From Xanthostigma xanthostigma (Eukaryota > Arthropoda > Insecta > Raphidioptera > Raphidiidae), in assembly GCA_963575645.1 (NCBI GenBank), contig OY754471.1:48114820-48178819 (forward strand): a DNA stretch of 64,000 bases, in the 5' to 3' direction. This document shows, one piece after another, positions 30,711 to 39,400 of the stretch; the first letter of the stretch is position 1, and every line of letters starts with the position of its first letter. The notes below the pieces were generated by a model. That model was given only the letters and a program-made list of their open reading frames with translations. It had not been told where the DNA came from and did no database searches. The position numbers and the translations under genes were made by a program.

Positions 30711-31519
30711 GGCTTCAAATACAAGCCGCTTCCTTTTTTACCGATGGCTATGGCTTCCATTGTTTCATTGTGACGATTCGCTTCGGCAAGTTTATCCCTG
30801 GCCCCCTTTGCATCTATAACGGTTCTGGCAACGTTCGCAGCTCCGCCGGCCAGAGCTCCCAACGCCGACAGGCCTGCAAACAGCGGGATTAGCGGTAAAA
30901 ACCCCCCCGTTTTGGGTACGGGTATCACTCGAGATTCACCGCCGTTTTTTTTTATTGCAGCAGCATATTTGTTCACACCCGTCGAGCTTATAGCGTCGAG
31001 TTCCCGCTGTGCCTGCTTAATAAGACTGTTCTTGACGTTGGAATTTCTAGTTTTCACACTCCTTCTACCTTGTCTCAGCGTCGACTTTGCTCGTCTGCTT
31101 GAGCGTTTGCGTTTTGGTGTAACGTCTGCGGATGATGAAGAAGTTCTCTTTCTTTTCATACCCATGCCGAGTTTAGTTTTAATTTTCATAGCTGTCGCCG
31201 TAAGCAACGCGGCTGTCTTTTCACCCAAACTAGCGTCTTTGGCCTTCACACGGTCCCAAGCTCTTTCGAGAAGTTTGCGATCGGCTATGTGACGTTCTTT
31301 TAAATTCTTTGTGTTTGCGTAGGCTATGTCGTGCTCTTTACAACCTTCGTCCAATCTATTCACACCTACGTCACCTCTGTCCAAACGCTTCTCCAACTTT
31401 GTTCCGGGTCCGCAGAAACGATAGCCGGGTATATGTAGTTCGAGCGGTAATTTGTTGATTAACGTGTTGACAAGTCCACGTCCGCTAACGAAATCCCCTA
31501 ATGAATGGATGAAGACCAT
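30644..31519 (-). CDS. Virion protein with PLA2-like domain and PX-type C-terminus
   Basis: This 291-aa product has a phospholipase A2-like N-terminal domain of the kind found in parvovirus VP1 and adintoviruses: Ca-loop-like YRFCGPGT (33-40), then GCKEHDIAY with the His63-Asp64 pair. It continues with a very basic segment (about 120-165; KRKRTSSS, PKRKRSSRR), a hydrophobic Ala/Gly-rich segment (about 210-228; LIPLFAGLSALGALAGGA) and C-terminal GxGLYLKPY and GYGLFLRPY repeats. In related viruses such proteins are packaged and help membrane penetration or core binding. The ATG is 3 nt from the integrase stop. The function is inferred from the motifs. Confidence 0.8.
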   Translation of the reverse strand: MVFIHSLGDFVSGRGLVNTLINKLPLELHIPGYRFCGPGTKLEKRLDRGDVGVNRLDEGCKEHDIAYANTKNLKERHIADRKLLERAWDRVKAKDASLGEKTAALLTATAMKIKTKLGMGMKRKRTSSSSADVTPKRKRSSRRAKSTLRQGRRSVKTRNSNVKNSLIKQAQRELDAISSTGVNKYAAAIKKNGGESRVIPVPKTGGFLPLIPLFAGLSALGALAGGAANVARTVIDAKGARDKLAEANRHNETMEAIAIGKKGSGLYLKPYRRGYGLFLRPYRPTTTSKNF

Positions 31520-31522
31520 CTT

Positions 31523-32497
31523 TTATACCACGTCTTTCTTGAGTATCCACGAGTTGTGACTATCGTCAAAACCTAGCCACTTAATAAACAATTTATCACC
31601 TTTTGTTTTCAAGACTTTTTCCACCAAATAGACGTTATTGTTCTTGTCGGGCACTTTTTGAAGTTCCTCCTCGTAAAAGCCGCCCTTGATCGGTGTTTTG
31701 TTTGCGTCGATCAGCTCGTAAGTGCGCGGATTGGTGGTCAGTTTTACTTTAAATACCGTAAAAATTTCAGTCGTCCAATTGGGAAGGTAGCCTTTGTCGA
31801 ACAAATGTTTATATTTACTGATGCGCACGCGATCGCCAACGTGTATTTTTTGTTTTCTAGCGTCCACTATTTTTAAATTGGAGTAAACGGTCTTTAATAA
31901 TTTTTTTTCATTTTTTGCATTCACCTCTCTCGGTTTCATTTTTATAGTACTGTGTTTGGTGTTGTTGTATTCGGCTACAATGTCCGGCAACGCCTTAAAC
32001 CATTTGTAATTTCCTTCGATGCCAAAGTGTTTCCACAATCGCGTCTTCAGCGTTCTTATGAAGCGCTCGACTATGCTGCTCTTTAAATTGCTAAAAGATG
32101 AATAGTGATTTATGGAATATTTTTTCATTAAATTTTGAAAATTTGAATTGTAAAATTCCGTTCCGTTGTCCGTTTGCAGATTACGAGGCGGCTTTTTAAG
32201 TGTTTCTAAAATTTTCAACATGGCGTCCGCAACCTCCTTTCCACGTTTGCTTTTCAACGGCTGCGTCCACGCATACTTGGAAAAGGCATCGATTACAGTG
32301 AGAATATATCTGTAGTTGTTGTTCACGCCGGCGTACGGAATCATTTCGGCCAAATCGGCTTGATAGAGGTCGTAGAGACCCTTGACGATCACGCGTCTGC
32401 GTCGATAGTTCTTTCTCGCCGGCTTGTGCAGCTCGTTGACAATTCTGATTTTTTCTGCAGAGGCTTTTTGCGGCGACTTGTTATTTGTACGTTTCAT
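31523..32497 (-). CDS. Retroviral-type integrase with chromodomain
   Basis: The 324-aa product shows the rve catalytic triad D48 (YQADLAEM), D110 (LQTDNGTEF) and E144 (SSIVERFIRTLK), with 34-residue D-E spacing. After an SH3-like segment (IHVGDRVRISKYKHLFDKGY) it ends in a chromodomain (about 283-324; KVLKTKGDKLFIKWLGFDDS). Polinton integrases act on the terminal repeats and give 6-bp duplications, as seen at this element's ends. The chromodomain may guide insertion through histone marks. The start is an ATG 3 nt after the upstream stop. A zinc-binding N-terminal domain is not evident. Confidence 0.93.
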   Translation of the reverse strand: MKRTNNKSPQKASAEKIRIVNELHKPARKNYRRRRVIVKGLYDLYQADLAEMIPYAGVNNNYRYILTVIDAFSKYAWTQPLKSKRGKEVADAMLKILETLKKPPRNLQTDNGTEFYNSNFQNLMKKYSINHYSSFSNLKSSIVERFIRTLKTRLWKHFGIEGNYKWFKALPDIVAEYNNTKHSTIKMKPREVNAKNEKKLLKTVYSNLKIVDARKQKIHVGDRVRISKYKHLFDKGYLPNWTTEIFTVFKVKLTTNPRTYELIDANKTPIKGGFYEEELQKVPDKNNNVYLVEKVLKTKGDKLFIKWLGFDDSHNSWILKKDVV

Positions 32498-32499
32498 TG

Positions 32500-33309
32500 T
32501 TATTTTGGTGTCTGAAATATGGGATTTAAAAACAATTTTCTGTGCTGCACGTTTGACCGCGACGTTTTCACAACGGGACTGTGCAGTCTCTCTTTAACAA
32601 CAGACGCAATTTTTAAGTTCGTGTTGGTTAATATAGGTTCTAATCGGCTAACACTAATAGAGTCGTTGGTAAAATATTTTACAGTGGTTTCCGATTTTTG
32701 TGTATTGTCGTTATGAAATGATAGAAATCGAAATGATGTTCTCTCTCCTCTATGCGGAATGTTTATTATTTCATTGGTCTCATCTAGATATTTAGTATAA
32801 TGTTGAAATGATGACACGTCTCCTTTTCTCTTCAACTTTTTTGCTTCGCTCAAAACCGATAGTTGCAAGGGGAGATTTTTTTTATAAAAACGTCTAATTA
32901 ACGGTTCTCTCGCGGTCATCGATTCGTACCGAGTTTCCATGCCCGTAAGAAAACTCACAGATTGTTCTCGATAATTGTGGCTGTTATCATCATGAACTTT
33001 TTCAGCATCATCATTTTTTCTTATTTCATCAATATTTTGCAAAAATGTTGTTTTTTTTTGTGTATCATCATTTTGTATAATAGTATAGCCGTAGTCGTCA
33101 TAGTTGTTCCTTTTTATTCTCTTTGTTGCACTAGTCTGCTGCAACAAACTATTGAACGGTGCAAGCTGTTTTCTTTTGTACAATTCAGCTGCAGCAGTGC
33201 GTTTTCTTAGATTAGCGTAAATAGTTCTCGCCGCCCTTTCTGCACTTGTTAAATCTCTCATAGTTGCTATGTCAACATCAGCTCTGCCATGTCTATTGAG
33301 CGACAACAT
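32500..33309 (-). CDS. Hypothetical 269-aa protein
   Basis: No family was recognised. The protein is rich in Arg, Lys, Thr and Asn, with a helical basic N-terminal part (SAERAARTIYANLRKRTAAA), a putative nuclear signal (KRIKR), and a C-terminal half of short Ser/Thr-rich stretches, suggesting a largely disordered virion- or DNA-associated protein. It is wedged between the fibre-like gene (1-nt gap) and the integrase (2-nt gap) and is fully open, which supports its being a real gene. Confidence 0.65.
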   Translation of the reverse strand: MLSLNRHGRADVDIATMRDLTSAERAARTIYANLRKRTAAAELYKRKQLAPFNSLLQQTSATKRIKRNNYDDYGYTIIQNDDTQKKTTFLQNIDEIRKNDDAEKVHDDNSHNYREQSVSFLTGMETRYESMTAREPLIRRFYKKNLPLQLSVLSEAKKLKRKGDVSSFQHYTKYLDETNEIINIPHRGERTSFRFLSFHNDNTQKSETTVKYFTNDSISVSRLEPILTNTNLKIASVVKERLHSPVVKTSRSNVQHRKLFLNPIFQTPK

Positions 33310-33310
33310 T

Positions 33311-33898
33311 TCATTGACTTAACAACGGATATCGTAGGTATATTTCCACGCCTAGCGTAACCCTGTCTTTTATTTTTAACTGTGTTGTTTTAGCACTAGC
33401 TGAAAATTTTATGCGATCACCGTTGCTGATTTTTGTAGAGTCGAGCGTCGTATACAATTTATCGTTGATGAATATATTCGTGTCCACGGGCGATGTTCTT
33501 ATAGACTGTATTTCCATCCCGTTGACCTCCTCACCGAATATATACTCTACGAATCCTTCGGCCAGAGTATAATGATTTTCGGGTGTTAATTTAGCATCGC
33601 GACTGAACAGACGAATTATAAACCGTCCGCTATATTTTTTCAAAAAATCCATAATCAATAGTGGTATTGATTCGTTCATGTAGCAGAGCATCACTTCTGT
33701 TATTTTTTGGTTAAAATAGTCTACCGTAACGGCATCCTGTTGATTTCCTGTCGATGTACCGACATTTATCAGTTTTTTACCATTAAAGTCTAACGTATCA
33801 TTATTTACAATTTTAAATCCTACTGCTGCAGGAGGAGGAGGATTGTGAACTAGTTTCCGCAGGCGTCTACTGTGTCTACCGAACTTATCTACGGGCAT
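33311..33898 (-). CDS. Fibre- or spike-like protein, 195 aa
   Basis: After a basic, proline-containing N-terminus (RRLRKLVHNPPPPA), residues 37-65 read DFNGKKLINVG...QQDAVTVDYFNQK. That is the 'N-x-K-L-x-N-V ... DAVT-x-x-Y' signature of trimeric bacteriophage tail-fibre shafts. A beta-rich C-terminal domain follows (about 85-195; FIRLFSRDAKL, TLDSTKISNGDRIKF, VTLGVEIYLRYPLL). The layout tail-anchor, shaft, head would suit a vertex fibre that binds a host receptor. This is an inference from pattern. The gene ends 1 nt before the next start. Confidence 0.5.
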   Translation of the reverse strand: MPVDKFGRHSRRLRKLVHNPPPPAAVGFKIVNNDTLDFNGKKLINVGTSTGNQQDAVTVDYFNQKITEVMLCYMNESIPLLIMDFLKKYSGRFIIRLFSRDAKLTPENHYTLAEGFVEYIFGEEVNGMEIQSIRTSPVDTNIFINDKLYTTLDSTKISNGDRIKFSASAKTTQLKIKDRVTLGVEIYLRYPLLSQ

Positions 33899-33940
33899 GT
33901 CGAAAGGGCACTGAAGATCTAGTCAAAAACAAAACTCAAT

Positions 33941-34870
33941 TTATACAATAACGTTTGCTTTTCTCAATTCCTCCATGATCGAGACAATTTCGTTGTGATG
34001 AGACGTATTGCCGGCTACTTGGGAAGCGTACAACAATTTCAGTCTGTCTACCAATTCGTTCAAATCATTCCAGTACACATATTCTTTCTTCTTGTTTCTG
34101 TTCATTTTCAAAAATATTCCCTCGCCGCTAGGCAGAGCTGCTCCAGCTCTGCTCCTGTTCTGTTCTGACTCTGCTGCTATCCTATCGGTATTTTGTTTAT
34201 TCGCAAACAGAGGCATGATTATATTTTTATATTTAAAACCCGCGTTGCTCTTAATTTTACCATCAGCTTTTAGATGAGCGCCTGTATATTCCAAAATCTT
34301 CATGTATATGTCTTTATCCGTTTGCGTATAATTTTCGGGTTTTTTCATGAAAATCAATTCATAAATTCCCGGAGTACCGTCGATCTTGAGCTGATCGATA
34401 ACAAGATCGTTTTTATGAAAAGTTATTTTCTTATTGCCAATCATGTATTTTCCATCGCCGTCGCTGTTGTCTATATTATACTTAACACCATAAACGTAAT
34501 CCTTATCAGTCACGGGTTTTCTATTTAAATATAATTCTGAAAGACTTGTGGTGGTGGTAGGCGTACTAGATGAAATCGGTGATTGAAAATCAATTTTACG
34601 GCTCAAAGCCGCTCTTCTTGTTGTCGTAGACACTTTCCGTGGAGTTTCGTCTGATTTTATTTCTCTCTTAAGACACGCCCGTTCTTCTTCATCCTCCTTC
34701 CTCACATGATCGATTAGAACTTTTATCGGTTCGATGAGCGGTTTCAATTGCGTCTCGACACTTCTACTCTTCTCAAAATCACCAGATTTTATTTGATTAT
34801 ACTTATTTCTAACAGATTTAATAGCTCTCCTCAAACGCCTACGCAGAGAAATTTCGCTTTTTTTCTTCAT
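33941..34870 (-). CDS. DUF8207-like protein
   Basis: The start was set at the ATG at 34870 (MKKKSEISLRRRLRRAI); the frame extends further upstream but without an ATG. The 309-aa product has a basic N-terminus, a Ser/Thr-rich middle and a C-terminal domain of about 180 residues with the words PGIYELIFMKKPENYT, KYKNIIMPLF and YWNDLNELVDRLKLLYASQ. That domain is repeatedly found in insect Polinton-derived proteins (DUF8207, as I recall the name). No function is known to me. The acidic/basic patterning suggests a structural or core component. It lies between the ATPase and the fibre-like gene. Confidence 0.7.
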   Translation of the reverse strand: MKKKSEISLRRRLRRAIKSVRNKYNQIKSGDFEKSRSVETQLKPLIEPIKVLIDHVRKEDEEERACLKREIKSDETPRKVSTTTRRAALSRKIDFQSPISSSTPTTTTSLSELYLNRKPVTDKDYVYGVKYNIDNSDGDGKYMIGNKKITFHKNDLVIDQLKIDGTPGIYELIFMKKPENYTQTDKDIYMKILEYTGAHLKADGKIKSNAGFKYKNIIMPLFANKQNTDRIAAESEQNRSRAGAALPSGEGIFLKMNRNKKKEYVYWNDLNELVDRLKLLYASQVAGNTSHHNEIVSIMEELRKANVIV

Positions 34871-34926
34871 GATACACAAAGAGAGAAGTAGTATGACTGT
34901 GAAATAACTGAACAAGACGTGTATAT

Positions 34927-35628
34927 TTATACTTCCCGTTTCACGGCTATGAATTTATCAAAATTCATCCTATATCTGCCTGAGTTTATGTCAGAGTCTT
35001 TGTCGATCACGAAAAAATTATACTTGTTCTCCGCCCAGCATTTGGCGCACAAATTTTTAAACTCTTGAAACGACATGTCCGTATTGACATAGTCGTCGTA
35101 GACATGACGCAAATTCATGTCATCCTGTTTGAAGAGTATAATAAAATTCGCATTGTCTCTGACGAGCTGCTTAGGTATTCTACTGTACGATTGACACAGG
35201 TAAAAACTGTCTACGTCAGCATGTCGTCCCATACTGAAATATTCGCGAATGTTACTTTGACTTTCACACGCTACGTCGTCGAAAATAAAAATTGAATTCG
35301 GCTTTGCCTCGTTCGGATGCATTATTGTTTCGCTGGCGGTGAAGGTGTTATAGCCCAACCCGTTGCCTACGCCCTTTAAAATCTCTGCAAGCATTCGATA
35401 CTTTTCCTGTTGAAGTGATTTTGAGTAGACGTAGACGTTTTCAAATTTGAGCGCGTTTTCGTCAATTAACAGCGAAATCATTACATTAGTCTTACCACAA
35501 TTCGACGGTCCTACAATAATGCACCTTACTGTGCCGGGAAGTAATTGTCCATGTTTTTTAATTATTGATTCATTATTTTGATCTAGATTTAAAATTTTAA
35601 TCTTTACAGGTTGTTGTATCAATTTCAT
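34927..35628 (-). CDS. Genome-packaging ATPase (FtsK/HerA superfamily)
   Basis: The 233-aa protein has Walker A GPSNCGKT (40-47), Walker B IFIFDD (113-118) and an arginine/sensor-like region CQSYSRIPKQLVRDN. These are the hallmarks of the A32-like packaging ATPases of Polintons, adintoviruses and large DNA viruses, which pump the genome into the capsid. The length is typical. It is the first gene of the structural cluster, about 70 nt downstream of a TATA-like element. The start is the only in-frame ATG near the 5' end. Confidence 0.93.
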   Translation of the reverse strand: MKLIQQPVKIKILNLDQNNESIIKKHGQLLPGTVRCIIVGPSNCGKTNVMISLLIDENALKFENVYVYSKSLQQEKYRMLAEILKGVGNGLGYNTFTASETIMHPNEAKPNSIFIFDDVACESQSNIREYFSMGRHADVDSFYLCQSYSRIPKQLVRDNANFIILFKQDDMNLRHVYDDYVNTDMSFQEFKNLCAKCWAENKYNFFVIDKDSDINSGRYRMNFDKFIAVKREV

Positions 35629-35696
35629 TTTTTTTTAACAATGCACTGCGTAACGTTTCACAAAGACAACTGATCATAGGGAACGGGAAAGAGGGG

Positions 35697-35705
35697 TTTT
35701 TATAT
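35697..35705 (-). promoter_or_regulatory. TATA-box candidate for the structural gene cluster
   Basis: The minus strand reads TCTCTATATAAAAACCCC about 70 nt before the ATPase ATG. It is the best TATA element between polB and the structural genes. Confidence 0.5.
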
Positions 35706-35749
35706 AGAGAAAAAAAATGCGAACTTTTAAAGTTATTTTATTTGTGAAA

Positions 35750-36468
35750 AAAAATCATTCAACTTTTTATATCAACGGTAATTAATAAAAAAAAACACAA
35801 ACTAAAATATGCTAATTAAACTCGAATTCAATTATTGAACAAAATTCACATTTAAATATAATAACCTATATTAATTTTGTGAAAAAAATCAATTTAACAT
35901 TAACGCAACTTTTTTTAAAAAAAAATTACATACACTAAAATATGCTAATTAAACTAGAATTATACTAAAATATGATAATTAAACTCGAATTCAATATTAT
36001 TGTATAAAATGCACATTTAAATATAATAACCTATATTAATATGTGAAAAAATCAATTAACATTAACGGTACTTTTTAAAAAAGAAATACATTCACTAAAA
36101 TATGCTAATTAAACTAGAATTATACTAAAATATGATAATTAAACTAGAATAATACTAAAATATGCTAATTAAACTAGAATTATACTAAAATATGATAATT
36201 AAACTCGAATTCAATATTATTGTATAAAATGCACATTTAAATATAATAACCTATTTTAGTTTTGTGAAAAAATCAATTTAACATTAACGATACTTTTTAA
36301 AAAAAAAATACATACACTAAAATATGCTAATTAAACTAGAATTATACTAAAATATGTTAATTAAACTAGAATTATACTAAAAAATTGTCCTTCTTAAACA
36401 TTATTTAAAAAATAGTAATGTTTTTTTTATTATTTAAAAAAATAGTAATGTTTTTTTTTTAAATCTCG
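35750..36468. repeat. AT-rich repeat spacer between polB and ATPase genes
   Basis: Contains at least eight copies of the word 'aaaatatgctaattaaact' or its 'gataattaaact' variant, plus longer repeats such as 'gcacatttaaatataataac' and 'cattaacggtactttttaaa' spaced roughly 130-230 bp apart. No coding region lies here. Possible roles are promoter/enhancer, replication element or transcription boundary. Confidence 0.8.
36426..36431 (-). terminator. Polyadenylation signal AATAAA after polB
   Basis: Minus-strand AATAAA about 38 nt beyond the polB stop codon (36469-36471), consistent with a separate polymerase transcript. Confidence 0.5.
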
Positions 36469-39400
36469 TCACTCTTTGATTTTACAGTGACCCCACGCTA
36501 GAGTTTTGTGAGAGTCTGCCAATAAACACCTCTTATCGTCCGCTGCACTGAGACAGATTTTATTAGTTTTTTGTACAAAAACGTCATGCTTCACCGATCT
36601 AAACACGCACATTTCACACATTAAAGTCTCACCGGTCTGCAAGCAGTGCAAATAGTCGTCGAACTTCAATTGATTGTTAACAACGTTCTTTTTGACACCT
36701 TTTGCTCTCTTGTGACAATGACTAGCGCTGCCAAACAGTCTGAAACAGTACATTTTCGAGCGCAGGCCTACAAATTCAGCGATCAGGTTAGAACCCGTTT
36801 CAAATTTGAATTTGCCGAGAACTTTTTTGTTGACCAGCGGAAGACCGTACTCGTTGTCGACGGGAAAATTGGATGTGTCGAACAAGTGTAGGTCAGCCTT
36901 TATGTCCTCATAAATGTCGTCTGTCATCACCTCGAGAAAAAAGCTGTCCGTGTCGGTGTAAACCAAATTGACGACATTGTACTTTTTCTTTAAATAATTA
37001 TAGAAAAAATCGTACATTAAGCATTTGGACAGGTCGAGAACTGCTGCGCCGATGTAGTTTGGCTTGTTATATTCTACGGTGAGTCGTTTCATCTGCACGG
37101 CTGCCAGCTCGCTGTCAAAAATTGCTATTGAATGAAAATTTGGCTGACTGATGTAGTGTTCGGCGCCGCGCTTTTTTCCTTGACGCTCCCAACGGCTCAC
37201 CAAACGCACGTCTACGCGCTTTTCTACGCTTTCAATAGATTTTCCATAACACGCGTTGTTCTTCATCTTGTACATATCCTTTTCGAATTCAGACTCGGCT
37301 AGAGCACGCAGCTCCGTATTCCTATCAATATACTTTTTCAAAAAGCACGATTGGGCAAATTTCAACACTCTGTGAATTTTTTTCACCTTGAGGCCATGTT
37401 CCAAACACTGTTTGAGGTATCTATAGTGAAGTATGTAGCGGTCTTTGTCATGTAGCGTACTTATCAATTTTGTCTGTTTTGATTTAGTGGTCGGGGGAAT
37501 TTTTTTTTCCGCGCAAAATGGGAAGTCGTTGTGTCTGTCGTGCAAATGAGTCGGGTATTCCAAGTCAACCTCTAAGAAATAACCGCTCTCGCCGTTTTCG
37601 TCGTTTAAAATTTGTTTCAAATCAAAATTTTCAATTTCGTCCTCGCTCAGCCAGCTAAACCCACCTGTCGGCAGAGGCTGAGACATTGCCCAACCGTACT
37701 GATTGTTTGCGTCTAAGTATACGAGAAACGAGGACGGTTCATCGGGGTTGTATTCGTTTCTCATATATTTGTTGTTGGCGACGCAATGACGTTTCGCGCA
37801 ATAAGAAATACCACCACGCAACGATTTCCGAATAAAGTGTACCATATCAATATCAGACATCAGTTCAAGTTCCACCTGAGTATATTTCAACATCGCATCC
37901 CACGACATTCCCGGCAGCGTATAATAGCACGCGGGATCGAGTTGGTATGTTGCGAGTTCTAGTTTGCGAAATTTTTCAAAGATATCACAGAGGAGAATCA
38001 CATCCGTTTTCAAATAGTTATTCGAGTAGTCGAGCAATGTTTCACACTCGAAAACCGTCCATACTTTTTTTGCACGTTCGTATTCCTCCTCTGTGATATT
38101 TTCGTCATTTAATTGAGAATAAAACGATTCAATGGGCGGTAGTTCCTTTTCGTTTAAGACATCGAGCGAAGTGACATACTCGTATGGAAAAATGCCTTTG
38201 TCTGTGACCAGTTGAAATTGTTCCATGTCCGGATATTGATTTCTGAGCTCGATAAAGTCTTCTTCCTGCATCGTTTTTGCCAATTTGCTCAAACTACATG
38301 AAAGAAAACGAAACGAGTCCAGAAATCTGATTTCAACACACTTTTTACTTTTAAAATGATTATTTTCATCCTCATCATCATCATCATCGCATTCAGACAA
38401 AGGAAATTTCGCACTAAACGATATGTACTTCTCTTTATTTACAGGTATAACCGAAATATTATCACAAACCGATGCCAACTGTTTTATGAATAGATGACTA
38501 TCGAAATTGCTCAAGTTATGAAAAAATACCGGAAGAAATTTTGGAATTTTATAATTTAAATTACAAATGCTATGCGCATATCCGCGAGGTTCGCCCGTCA
38601 AATGATCGTGATCCAAAACAATCGAATTACTCTCTTCGACGGTGAAACTCTTCTCGCAGATATGGCATTTGTCTTTGCGCAACCGTTCGATATCTTCGCT
38701 TTTGAGTTTACGTAAAGGAACTACCCGGTTTACAATTTCATAAATTTGCTTCGCATCACTCACAAGACTTTGAATGAACTGTATTGTGCAGTCGCTGCCG
38801 TTAAAAATTCTCAGTTTGGAGAGCGATGCGTCATAGCTACACTTTATATAGTAGGAAAAACTGTGCGGTACGTGTTGATTCAACGACACTGTAAACGAAC
38901 TGGTAGAGTCAGGCATTGCCGTATGTATGGGTTTCAGTATAGTTTCCGAGTCGGCGTAAATTACAAAAGGCAACAGCTCTTTTCGTTCATAATTTTTAAA
39001 TGATATAATGTTGCCGGGACTTTCGCGCCCTAAACGGTCTTTTTTTAAATCTGCGGTAGGCAACTTTACCCTCACCTTTCCGCAATCGTATTCACAATGT
39101 CGTTGAAGCAAATTTTCACTGCTGAAATACGACAAACAACAATCACACAGGAATTTTTTATATTGATTGTTCGTCAATTGGCTTGAGACCAATCGTGATA
39201 AATTCTTAATCCAGACATAGTGATTGTTGCTTGACGCGTCGTCGCTTAAATATAACAAGTTTACGTGATTGATTTTTTTCTCTCGTGTACAGTAGAGAGG
39301 ACCCACGATGTTACAACGGTCATCGAGTCCGAAAACGTTCACGCTGCAAAAATCGTTCAATTTTTCAAACTGTGCAATGTTTTTTATTTTCATTGGAAAC

